Assembly: GCF_037991315.1 (NCBI RefSeq)
Contig: NZ_CP150300.1
Span: 3,844,001-3,908,000, forward strand
From: Paenibacillus sp. FSL H8-0079
GTDB taxonomy: Bacteria > Bacillota > Bacilli > Paenibacillales > Paenibacillaceae
Direction: 5' to 3'
Length of the DNA stretch: 64,000 bases
Part shown: one piece after another, positions 44,729 through 51,984 of the stretch
Numbering within the stretch: position 1 is the first letter of the stretch
How the letters are laid out: each line of letters begins with the position of its first letter
Translations under genes and position numbers: made by a program
The notes under the pieces: generated by a model
The model's database searches: none
The model's input: only the letters and a program-made list of their open reading frames with translations
What the model was told of the DNA's origin: nothing

Positions 44729-44764
44729 GGGGGACGTTTGGGCGATGATTTGGGGACGTCCCCC
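44729..44764. repeat. Inverted repeat GGGGGACGT/ACGTCCCCC near the left island end
   Basis: 9-bp perfect arms (44729-44737 and 44756-44764) flank 18 bases. The right arm is itself part of a 12-bp palindrome, GGGGACGTCCCC (44752-44763). A related GGGGGACATTT occurs at 44460 just outside the left repeat. Such sites may have been arm-type integrase sites. Confidence 0.5.
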
Positions 44765-44829
44765 AAGCTTCAAATGAGCTGTCAGTACAGTACTTCCGAA
44801 GCATTCTGGAACAATACTATACAATAGAA

Positions 44830-44868
44830 GAAAAAAACTGAGCCCTTGGGATAATCCCTTGGGCTCGA
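44830..44868 (-). terminator. Intrinsic terminator of the wHTH–YolD operon
   Basis: On the minus strand GAGCCCAAGGG pairs perfectly with CCCAAGGGCTC (44840-44850 and 44856-44866) and is followed by AGTTTTTTT. Confidence 0.85.
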
Positions 44869-44872
44869 TCAA

Positions 44873-45100
44873 TTATAAACTTGCCTCAGCGATCTCTTCA
44901 ATCTTGATCCAACTGTAATCCTCTTCACCTCTGACAAGCTTAATTCTTCTATTTGGCCTATCAATTGATGCAACAACACCTCTTATCTCCTCATCGTCAA
45001 AAGGATTAAACACCGTCATCGTAACTAACCTGCATTCCTGATAAGATCTGGACTTCCTGATGTCCAAGATAGGTTTGCCACGTCTCTCTTGCACATTCAT
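44873..45100 (-). CDS. YolD-like protein
   Basis: 75 aa. The C-terminal part (TVFNPFDDEEIRGVVASIDRPNRRIKLV ... WIKIEEIAEASL) resembles the beta-barrel of YolD-like proteins, which in Bacillus phages and plasmids usually sit beside an SOS-induced Y-family polymerase. It is shorter than the ~100-110 aa norm and lacks the usual N-terminal arm, so it may be a reduced version. It follows the LexA-controlled wHTH gene and ends at a terminator. No polymerase gene is present here. Confidence 0.65.
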   Translation of the reverse strand: MNVQERRGKPILDIRKSRSYQECRLVTMTVFNPFDDEEIRGVVASIDRPNRRIKLVRGEEDYSWIKIEEIAEASL

Positions 45101-45157
45101 TTCCGTTGAGATAATCCTTCATAGATACCTTTACCCGACAATTTTACTCACCATAGT

Positions 45158-45460
45158 TCATTCCTCCTCAATATTCAGTCCAGTAATTAATGTTGCTTGC
45201 TCCAGTTGATGCAGCGTTTCTTGAAGCTTTGGCTTTTCAGCTTCACGTTCCCAGCCTTCGGGGATAACTATAATCGACGTGTCAGACCTGTCTTCCCAAT
45301 GTATGTATTCCGCAGCCACAAGAGCGTCCAGAGCAACCATAACGTCTGGTTTATGCTTACCTATTTTGACAGTCAGTTCATGGATTGTAGGAAACCTGCG
45401 CCGTCCACCTTTGTAGTTATATAAGATCCGAAGGACCTTCCTTTGATAATCCGTTAACAT
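45158..45460 (-). CDS. Small winged-helix DNA-binding protein, SOS-controlled
   Basis: 100 aa. Residues 1-60 (DYQRKVLRILYNYKGGRRRFPTIHELTVKIGKHKPDVMVALDALVAAEYIHW) have a winged-helix pattern, loosely like the LexA or MarR N-terminus; the tail is acidic and helical. GAGG precedes the ATG by 4 bases. A LexA box lies between the -35 and -10 of its promoter, so it is expected to be DNA-damage inducible. It shares a transcript with the YolD-like gene. The target is unknown. Confidence 0.65.
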   Translation of the reverse strand: MLTDYQRKVLRILYNYKGGRRRFPTIHELTVKIGKHKPDVMVALDALVAAEYIHWEDRSDTSIIVIPEGWEREAEKPKLQETLHQLEQATLITGLNIEEE

Positions 45461-45474
45461 GTAACCTCTTCATT

Positions 45475-45504
45475 ATTATATAAGAACATACGTTCTTTTA
45501 TCAG
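45475..45504 (-). promoter_or_regulatory. LexA-controlled promoter of the wHTH–YolD operon
   Basis: AGAACATACGTTCT (45483-45496) is a perfect palindromic match to GAAC-N4-GTTC. On the minus strand it lies just upstream of a TATAAT -10 (45475-45480) and overlaps the spacer after a weak CTGATA -35. Confidence 0.7.
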
Positions 45505-45727
45505 CAACAAAAATACCCAGTCGTTTGGACTAGGTACATTTATAGAAGCACTCATGGGAGAGAGTAATAATAGCTCACACCATTTTATGTAATTTCATTC
45601 TTAGTCATTACACATATTACATACTCATCCTAACAACTTTCACGGAGTTCTACTAAGCTTCTCCAAACAATTTTCTGTCCGATTAATATGTATAAAGGCG
45701 TGTTATAATTATCAGATCAAAACCGCA

Positions 45728-45924
45728 AGCTGCCATTTAAGAGATATTGACTCTAAGAAAGGATACGATCGTGACGAGTTGCCTATGGAAATGTGCGCCG
45801 AGGGTGGTGAAGGTGAAGATATCGAATACATAAGTCCATCAGATAATCGTGTGCCGACAGCTGGGTACCGAATCAGTTAGAGGAACATCCAGACGGTACA
45901 GTCGTAGTGTTTATATTTAAATAG
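45728..45924 (+). pseudogene. NucA/NucB-type deoxyribonuclease fragment with a frameshift
   Basis: The first frame reads [22 protein letters not shown], then EYISPSDNR, the conserved core of the NucA/NucB DNA-entry or sporulation nuclease family. After 45850 the frame goes out, but in the next frame [13 protein letters not shown] and then VVFIFK continue the family C-terminus and stop at 45922-45924. Adding one G after CGT at 45850 restores [10 protein letters not shown] exactly, so a single base was lost. The N-terminal half and signal peptide are missing. Confidence 0.8.
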
Positions 45925-45943
45925 CAAATGGAGATGAACAATA

Positions 45944-46219
45944 TTGAATCCAATTAGATTACCAAACCAAGTCGAGGACTATAAAGAGAAAATCCTCTCT
46001 GAACTCGAACATGACTTTGCTTTGCCTGTGCTGAAAGGCACTGATAAACAAATAAACTGGGCAAGAAACATTAGAATGAATTTCTTTATTAAGGCTAACA
46101 AAAAAGAAATCGATTCAGATACGGTGGATTCCTTAAAAGAAAATCACTCTGCTGGATGGTGGATTAAAAATAAAGACATGAGTTTAGATCAAATTATAGT
46201 TCTATCAGAGAATAAATAA
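45944..46219 (+). CDS. Hypothetical protein
   Basis: 91 aa, soluble and charged, with no recognised family. It contains GTDKQINWARNIRMNFF, a pattern of the 'KQI.WA..IR' kind that I have seen in phage and mobile-element proteins. The start is TTG at 45944, with GGAGATG at 7 bases. It follows the nuclease pseudogene by 19 bases and may once have shared its transcript. Confidence 0.6.
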   Translation: MNPIRLPNQVEDYKEKILSELEHDFALPVLKGTDKQINWARNIRMNFFIKANKKEIDSDTVDSLKENHSAGWWIKNKDMSLDQIIVLSENK

Positions 46220-46345
46220 CTTCATTCATCCCATAACTTACCGCCTCAATCCTTTATGGCAAAATGCTATAATTGGGTAGAGGTGTTTTAATTTATATCT
46301 TAAATATTCAAGATTACAATGTACAACAGGGTGATATTACACAAC

Positions 46346-46386
46346 ACAAAAAGGCTCCGCAACACAAACGCAGTAGCCTTATATAT
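46346..46386 (-). terminator. Terminator of the discoidin-like secreted protein gene
   Basis: On the minus strand AAGGCT ... AGCCTT with an inner GC-rich section is followed by TTTTG, a few bases after the stop codon. Confidence 0.6.
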
Positions 46387-46394
46387 AAATTTAT

Positions 46395-47432
46395 TTAGTA
46401 TTCGCTTACTTCAAACGTCAGGACTCGATCAAATAGGATGTAGTCCTTGCGGCTCTTGAACGGACCTTTGTTATTGTCATGCTTATCAATTGCGTATGAT
46501 GCTTTTCCGCTTCCTGCTTGTTTTGTTTCATACCAATCAATGAAACTATTTACTTCTTTCATGCTCAAGTCAAACTCTTTCTCAAGACCGGTAGTCATAG
46601 TCACGACAAGGATTGCACGATCACCTGCAGGCTGTTCCGGTGTTGGTATCTCAGTGTTATCATTATTTATAGTTAATGCTACTTCATTCGAAATAACTGT
46701 TTCTACTCCATTGAAGATAGCTACGATTTGGAAGTAGTAAGTTTTACCGAATCCCAAATTTGGTACTTTATAAGTTGAGATATCTTTCCCTTCTACTGTA
46801 ATCGAATCTGTGTATTTTCCTGACTCAGTACCATATTGAAGTTTATATCCTGTAGCATCGTTAATTGTATTCCAATTTAAGGTAGCAGTAGTTCCTGTGA
46901 TAGAACCATTTAATTTGATATATTCAAAACTGCCTAATGTAATTTCATCGATTGCCAACCAAGAAGAACCACCGTCCCCCTCAATCTTTATGCCCTCATA
47001 TACTCCTTGCGTAACTTTAACCGGTGGAGGTGTATTAAATCTTTCTGAAAGTGCTTGGGTTTCTTTAGGACTAATAGCAGTCCAGGTGCCATCTTTTAAT
47101 CCATAGATTTGATATGTAACGGACCTTATCGGTTCTGCTGCAGTGCTAATATGAACAAAGTTAAATTCAATTGCTTCGGAAAATTTTAGTTCAACGGTAC
47201 CTCTATATGTACCTGCATTCCATTCGTTTTTCAGCTTACCATCAATCACATTTTTCGCAGTGTATATAGAATACTCGCTACTTGCCTTTACTTCAGTTCC
47301 AGTGGGTGGAGAAAATCCAAGCATTCCATCTACCTTTTTACTTAACGGAGATGCCGCTCCTGTTGTTGATTGAGAAAACAAGAGAACTATAAGTAGAACA
47401 GTCATAAATGCCAAACAATTTTTTTTCATCAT
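46395..47432 (-). CDS. Secreted protein: discoidin-like, Fn3-like and shared C-terminal domain
   Basis: 345 aa with a signal peptide (KKNCLAFMTVLLIVLLFSQSTTGAA). Residues ~40-170 resemble an F5/8 type C or discoidin sandwich (VKASSEYSIYTAKNVIDGKLKNEWNAG, ... VTYQIYGL). Residues ~172-260 resemble a fibronectin type III domain (ATLNWNTINDATGYKLQYGT, ... TYYFQIVAI). The last 76 residues (GDRAILVVTMTTGLEKEFDL ... LTFEVSEY) are 47/76 identical to the end of the neighbouring divergent protein. It is probably a surface or carbohydrate-binding protein. Confidence 0.75.
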   Translation of the reverse strand: MMKKNCLAFMTVLLIVLLFSQSTTGAASPLSKKVDGMLGFSPPTGTEVKASSEYSIYTAKNVIDGKLKNEWNAGTYRGTVELKFSEAIEFNFVHISTAAEPIRSVTYQIYGLKDGTWTAISPKETQALSERFNTPPPVKVTQGVYEGIKIEGDGGSSWLAIDEITLGSFEYIKLNGSITGTTATLNWNTINDATGYKLQYGTESGKYTDSITVEGKDISTYKVPNLGFGKTYYFQIVAIFNGVETVISNEVALTINNDNTEIPTPEQPAGDRAILVVTMTTGLEKEFDLSMKEVNSFIDWYETKQAGSGKASYAIDKHDNNKGPFKSRKDYILFDRVLTFEVSEY

Positions 47433-47767
47433 TAATCTCCTTATTGTTTATTCTTAACTAACTATAGCGACCGACAGGATTAACGTCTATACATAAACTT
47501 GCTGTTCTATAAATATCAGCTAATTTCCTGAATTTGTATTGAACACGAAAAAAGAAGCGAGGATGCCACTTCTACTTTTTTTCGTGTTCAATCATTGCGA
47601 TAATCTGGGATCTCCAAAACTATAACGATTTTATTTTACTTTATCATAAGTAAAACTATTTTCATGAATTCTAACACTTACTTTCATATATAGTCATATT
47701 TGTTTAGACATGGAATACAAGGATCAGTATTATAAATTTTAGAAATTCAATTTGAAGGAGAATACAT
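47433..47767. other. Divergent intergenic region with a long hairpin
   Basis: Lies between two genes transcribed away from each other. Contains a 17-bp near-perfect inverted repeat (47538-47592) and AT-rich promoter-like sequence on both sides. No small gene is evident. Confidence 0.5.
47538..47592. repeat. Long inverted repeat (bidirectional terminator-like)
   Basis: ATTGAACACGAAAAAAG (47538-47554) is complementary to CTTTTTTTCGTGTTCAAT (47575-47592) with one extra T. An inner GAAG/CTTC extends the stem. It carries A- and T-runs, as bidirectional terminators do, yet sits between divergent genes. Confidence 0.65.
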
Positions 47768-48541
47768 ATGAAGAAAATAGTTATACCAGCTTTATTGTCA
47801 TTATTATTGTTGTTCAGTTTTGGAACAAGTGCTTTTGCTGCTTCAGTCGGAGAAGCTTTAGCCACACCTGAAGATGGTTGGAAAAGATATGATGATACAC
47901 ATCCAGGTATAACGTATATTGGAACATGGGGAGTAGACTCTTCTAGTGCTCTATACAATAATACTGGGAGAAGCTCAAGCATATCTGGAAGTAGCATTAA
48001 ATTTACTTTTGAAGGCTCTAAGTTTAGATGGATTGGAGCACAAAATACCAGTGGCACTTATGCCGGCAGCTCTGATATAACAGTAAATATCGATGGAAAT
48101 TCAGAAAAGGTATCACAGAATAAACCGCTTGGTTTTCAAATATTAACGTATGAAAAAACAGGCCTAACTGATACGGTGCACACTGTTGAAATAATAAATA
48201 ACCAAAATGCGTTAATTTGGCTGGACGCCATTGATATTGATGGAGAACTTCTCGATCCAACCACGCCTACTCCTGGTCCAGAACCCCAACCAGAGCCCAA
48301 TGGAGACCGCGCTATCCTTGTAGTAACCCTGACAACAGGTTTGGAAAAAGAATACGATCTTCCGATAAGTGATGTAAATGCATTTTTGAGTTGGTATGAT
48401 GTTCGAGATACTGGAATCGGCCCATCTAAATTTGCAATAAACAAATACAGCAACAACAAAGGGCCATTTAGCAAGCGCACAGATTACATGATCTTTGATA
48501 AGATTTTAACGTTTGAAGTAAGTGAATATACGACCAAATAA
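47768..48541 (+). CDS. Secreted protein with carbohydrate-binding-like and shared C-terminal domain
   Basis: 257 aa with a clear signal peptide (KKIVIPALLSLLLLFSFGTSAFAA). Residues ~30-165 look like a beta-sandwich binding module (GWKRYDDTHPGITYIGTW, FRWIGAQNTSG, HTVEIINNQNALIWLDAIDID). A Pro-rich linker (PTTPTPGPEPQPEPN) leads to a 79-aa C-terminal domain (179-257) shared with the divergent neighbour. AAGGAG lies 8 bases before the ATG. Likely surface-associated; the ligand is unknown. Confidence 0.75.
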   Translation: MKKIVIPALLSLLLLFSFGTSAFAASVGEALATPEDGWKRYDDTHPGITYIGTWGVDSSSALYNNTGRSSSISGSSIKFTFEGSKFRWIGAQNTSGTYAGSSDITVNIDGNSEKVSQNKPLGFQILTYEKTGLTDTVHTVEIINNQNALIWLDAIDIDGELLDPTTPTPGPEPQPEPNGDRAILVVTLTTGLEKEYDLPISDVNAFLSWYDVRDTGIGPSKFAINKYSNNKGPFSKRTDYMIFDKILTFEVSEYTTK

Positions 48542-48545
48542 AAAG

Positions 48546-48581
48546 AAAGAGCAGTGAGGTTATCCTCCTGCTCTATTTTTG
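48546..48581 (+). terminator. Intrinsic terminator
   Basis: AGAGCAG-TGAGG pairs with CCTC-CTGCTCT across a TTAT loop and is followed by ATTTTT, just after the secreted protein gene. Confidence 0.8.
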
Positions 48582-48872
48582 TACCCTATATTCAAACGTA
48601 CTACGAAAGTATCTCTTCCCCATGATCTTAATTGATACTGTGCTATACGTTTCTACTTGACCGCCATAGTCAATATTGTACTCCAGATCGCCTAAAACAT
48701 GCTAGACGGATACCCGAATCTGTATTAAGGCTGCCGTGAGGAAATCCATATCTGTTAGTAGTACTCTATATGTATTCATTCTCCCACATACATACATTTT
48801 TATAGAAAATTATACCTAGGTCTGATAGACTATGTTTTGTTGTTAATTATTACTATATCAGGAGGAAGAAGA

Positions 48873-49592
48873 TTGAAAAAGCCTATTCAGAAAAAATGGT
48901 GGTTTTGGCTTATTGTTGTGATTATAGTGGGAGGTATCTTCGGCAACAAAGATGAGGATAGAACTGAGAAAGAAGAAGTTGCGACTACCAAAGTATCCAC
49001 TCTGGCTGAAACCAAGCCAGAAACTGTTGTTGCTGAAAAATCTGCTACTAAGACTGAGGAAGTTAAGGTAGCAAAAGAGAACGTAAAGCAACAAGAGGAA
49101 AAGAAAGAGGAAAAGAAAGTAGAAATACTAGGAAGTTTAGATATGACTCCAGAAGAGTTTCGAAAGTCATTCAACAAACGTGCCATGGAAATCGGTAACC
49201 CGAAATTAAAAATAGGAAAGAAACTTGAAGTCCAAACAGGAGCTGTTCAAGATGTATTTCAATACATGATTACCGACTACATAGGTATCACTGGTTCGAT
49301 TAACAAAGCCGATGGTTCTGTGCGAGATGTCACAATGATCGGTCAAGGCGACGGAACAGTGACATCTGGGGCAGACATTGTACTAGCTATGGGATTGGTT
49401 ATTCTTTCTGTTAATCCCGACCTTCCCGCAAGTTCTGTAGCGAATGTGCTTTCGGATATGAATATTTTGGATGAAGGCGTGGACTGGTCTACAGTTGATG
49501 AATCAACAGAAATAGATGGAATACGTTACAGTGTACTCGGTTCAGAAACGATCGGAATCATGTTTAGTGCTAGTGACGCAAAAGATAAGTAA
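48873..49592 (+). CDS. Membrane-anchored hypothetical protein with charged linker
   Basis: 239 aa. A basic start (KKPIQKKWW) precedes one membrane helix (FWLIVVIIVGGIFG). A ~70-residue Lys/Glu/Thr-rich, probably extended linker follows, then a compact C-terminal domain (from MTPEEFRKSFNKRAMEIG to the end). The TTG at 48873 is chosen since AGGAGG lies 7 bases upstream; the earlier ATG at 48837 lacks a site. It precedes another secreted protein by 18 bases. Family not recognised. Confidence 0.65.
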   Translation: MKKPIQKKWWFWLIVVIIVGGIFGNKDEDRTEKEEVATTKVSTLAETKPETVVAEKSATKTEEVKVAKENVKQQEEKKEEKKVEILGSLDMTPEEFRKSFNKRAMEIGNPKLKIGKKLEVQTGAVQDVFQYMITDYIGITGSINKADGSVRDVTMIGQGDGTVTSGADIVLAMGLVILSVNPDLPASSVANVLSDMNILDEGVDWSTVDESTEIDGIRYSVLGSETIGIMFSASDAKDK

Positions 49593-49610
49593 TCTACAAA
49601 GGAGACTATT

Positions 49611-50162
49611 ATGAAAAGAGTACTAGCTTTACTCTGTGCCGTAGCAATGTTTGGATTCATATTAAATCCATCTTACGTTGATGCTGCTACAGTTAATCCA
49701 AAGACATTATTGGAGGAGAAATTCCCCAGGGAGCGTTTAACAGTCAGTAAATCAGTGGACTTAAACGGAGACAATAAGAAAGAACACATGTTGATCACTG
49801 ACTCAGGCAATTTTTATCTCATTAACTCTAAAGGTGTTATCGTTCTCATAGATACAAATTACTATAGCGATGAAGAACCAACAATTCATATCCTCAATAT
49901 TTCGGCTAAAGAAAAGCATGTAGCTGTTACTTTGGATTATTTACCATCAAATACAGAACTACTTGTTTACAAGTTTCAGAATGGTACTCTTAAAAAGAAG
50001 TTATCTGTTATGGGAGATGTTGGGTTAAACATTTCGAAAACCGGGGAAATAAATCAACTGTGGAAAAGCCACTACCCAGAAGGCGGATGGGAAATTGCTG
50101 TTGCAAACTATAAGTGGAATAGTAAGAAGGATAAGTATGTAGGTTCTGGTCAATTACCTTAG
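49611..50162 (+). CDS. Secreted hypothetical protein
   Basis: 183 aa with a signal peptide (KRVLALLCAVAMFGFILNPSYVDAA). The mature part begins with DLNGDNKKEHMLIT, a VCBS/FG-GAP-like DxNxDxxxE motif that could bind calcium, and continues as beta-rich sequence. AAAGGAG precedes the ATG. It appears to form a two-gene unit with the membrane-anchored protein upstream. Function unknown. Confidence 0.65.
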   Translation: MKRVLALLCAVAMFGFILNPSYVDAATVNPKTLLEEKFPRERLTVSKSVDLNGDNKKEHMLITDSGNFYLINSKGVIVLIDTNYYSDEEPTIHILNISAKEKHVAVTLDYLPSNTELLVYKFQNGTLKKKLSVMGDVGLNISKTGEINQLWKSHYPEGGWEIAVANYKWNSKKDKYVGSGQLP

Positions 50163-50172
50163 TGAGGTTATA

Positions 50173-50212
50173 AAAATGATCTATCGGCATGATTGGCCGG
50201 CAGAGCATTTTT
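50173..50212 (+). terminator. Probable terminator after the secreted protein gene
   Basis: AAATGATCTATCGGC pairs imperfectly with GCCGGCAGAGCATTT and T5 follows. Confidence 0.5.
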
Positions 50213-50242
50213 CAGCTCTTCTATAAAAAGATACTACTTCTA

Positions 50243-51409
50243 TATAAATTGAATTAAAGATTTTAGCAAAGCCTTAAAGGGAAAACGCTCCATTTGTCGA
50301 ATTGAAATTATAATCTAAAAAAACGGACAAGTGGGGATCGCCATGAATAAGCATACCGAACTGGAGAAAGTAAGAGAAGCTATGAAACAAGCCAAAGAGC
50401 GACGGATGTACGAACGCTATCAGGCCATCTATTTGCATTTGAGAGGCACATCCATCGTGGCGATTGCTGATATTCTGAATCGAAATCGAATGACAGTGAG
50501 TGGTTACATTCATGCATACCAAAACGGTGGAATAGCAGCCTTGCAGCTCAAGCATTCATCGGGTGCTCCTAGTCGGTTGTCGAAGAAACAACAGACTCAA
50601 CTCAAGCAAATTATCGCCTACTCGGTTCCTCATGAGGTTGGTTTTGCAGCTAGGCACAACTGGACACTTGAGCTTATTGCCTTGTATGTAGAACGAGAAT
50701 GGGGCCATCGTTACTCGCTCCGCGGTATCTCCAAGCTCATGGAACGCTTAGGACTCAGCTATACAAAACCGACCTACACGCTTGCAGCAGCAGATCCGGA
50801 GAAACAGCGTCAGTTCACCGAAACAACCTTTCCTCAATTGAAAAAAAGCTACTAAACGAAGAGATCGATCACTTGCTGTTTGAGGATGAGTCCATGATTC
50901 GGGATTACCAAGCCATTCAGAAAACGTGGTTTCTTCGAGGAAAACAGCGCATCATTCCAACCACAGGAAAGCATCGCGGGGTCAAGCTGCTCGCAACGAT
51001 TGACTATGAGACCGGACAAATCGTTTGGCAAGAAGACGAGCAATATACCGCTGAAACCTTTCTTGCTTTTCTCCGGAAGATCCTTGCGGCGTATCCGACA
51101 GGAAAGCTTATGATCGTATTAGATAATGCTCGTATTCATCATGCCAAGCTGCTGCAGCCTTTCCTGCAAGAACAGAAGAACAGGCTTGAGTTTGTATTTC
51201 TGCCACCTTATAGCCCGCAGTTCAATATTGTAGAAGGACTTTGGAAATGGCTCAAGTCCAGTATAGTCAATAATGTGTTCTACTCTACTGTCTCTGAAAT
51301 TCGTCTACGTGTAGGGCAGTTTATGGATGAAATCATGAAGAATCCTCGTGTCATCATTGACCGCCTTTGCATTCGCTTTTAATTGCTAGTTTCTTTCGTT
51401 CAACTTATA
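50243..51409 (+). mobile_element. IS630-family insertion sequence
   Basis: About 1167 bp, ending in imperfect terminal inverted repeats: left TATAAATTGAATTAAAGA, right (reverse complement) TATAAGTTGAACGAAAGA, both continuing to TAGCAA. A TA on each side (50241-50242, 51410-51411) fits the family's TA target duplication. It encodes one transposase in two overlapping frames. It lies about 90 bases from the broken integrase, whose N-terminal part is missing. Confidence 0.85.
50343..51382 (+). CDS. IS630-family DDE transposase, made by -1 frameshifting
   Basis: The first frame (50343-50855) encodes the N-terminal helix-turn-helix region (IADILNRNRMTVSGYIHAYQNGGIAALQ). Near its end the run TTGAAAAAAAGC (about 50838-50849) allows a -1 slip into the second frame, which continues to 51382. 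The catalytic DDE residues are in FEDESMIRDY, VLDNARIHHA and VEGLWKWLK, so the enzyme looks complete. Whether the slip is programmed or a lost base cannot be told from one copy, but A7 slippage is usual in this family. Confidence 0.85.
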
Positions 51410-51500
51410 TAGATCTTCAAACCTGCTCTTTTTTCTTTTGCTTATACTATTCTTCGTCTCAACTCTTCTTTAAATAAGAACTTTCAACTCCCAACAAAGG

Positions 51501-51820
51501 AATACTTGGGGAAGCTACCACCATGACCTTGATCTAGTTCTATGTAGGAAGATGGAAACTTCATGCCTAAATCAACATTATTCAATGCCTTTTCCCGCAT
51601 CTTACAACGTTGTGATCTCCCATCTCTCCCCATTCACTCTCTCCGACATACCTGCGCAGTTCTTTTACTTGAGTCCGGGGCAGATATGAAATTCGTTCAA
51701 GAACAGTTAGGTCACGGAAGTATTCAGATCACATCAGATGTATATGCCCATACCTCAGGCAAGATCCAGAAAAGCAATATAGATAGATTTGAGAAATTCA
51801 CTGAAGAAATTTTCGAATAG
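51501..51820 (+). pseudogene. Tyrosine integrase remnant (C-terminal part, frameshifted)
   Basis: Frame one reads NTWGSYHHDLDLVLCR up to about 51548. One base shift later the family sequence continues EDGNFMPKSTLFNAFSRI and on to 51820. The C-terminal catalytic residues are present: HSLRHT (H-x-x-R), LGHGSIQITSDVYAH with the His and the nucleophilic Tyr. The N-terminal two thirds are gone. It abuts the right direct repeat, exactly where an integrase beside its attachment site is expected. Confidence 0.85.
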
Positions 51821-51841
51821 AAAAATATTTTTGGGGCATTC

Positions 51842-51984
51842 TGTGGGCACTTTGGTATTTCATAAAATACATAGGTACTTGCCCACAAAAAGAAAAATCC
51901 CTCAGCGCTAGAGCGCCAAGGGATTAAGCTATTAGTACAAAGTAATATATTGATCGCGTTCCCATTGGTGGACTTGTGTTCTAT
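51842..51984 (-). repeat. Right direct repeat (attR-like), contains the glnA 3' end and terminator
   Basis: 143 bases, 140 identical to 44481-44623. It includes 53 bases of glnA coding sequence (last 17 codons and stop), its terminator, and about 50 further bases ending toward the integrase remnant. Confidence 0.85.
51891..51926 (-). terminator. Intrinsic terminator of glnA
   Basis: On the minus strand AATCCCTTGGCGC pairs with GCGCTGAGGGATT, with one internal mismatch, followed by TTTCTTTTT. A copy is present in the left repeat. Confidence 0.85.

Larger units (their letters stand above)
44481..51984. mobile_element. Relic integrative element inserted at the 3' end of glnA
   Basis: The segment is bounded by 143-bp direct repeats (44481-44623 and 51842-51984) that differ at 3 positions. 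The right copy is the last 17 codons plus stop of glnA and its terminator, followed by the remnant of a tyrosine integrase. The left copy is an orphan fragment of the same glnA end. This is the structure left by site-specific integration into a gene 3' end that the element restores. Contents: wHTH and YolD-like genes, a NucA/NucB pseudogene, small and secreted proteins, and an IS630 copy. It is visibly more AT-rich than its surroundings and probably cannot move, because its integrase is broken. Confidence 0.8.

Noticed and set aside
44481..51984. Active prophage
   Set aside because: No capsid, portal, terminase or tail genes are present, the region is only about 7.4 kb and its integrase is broken.
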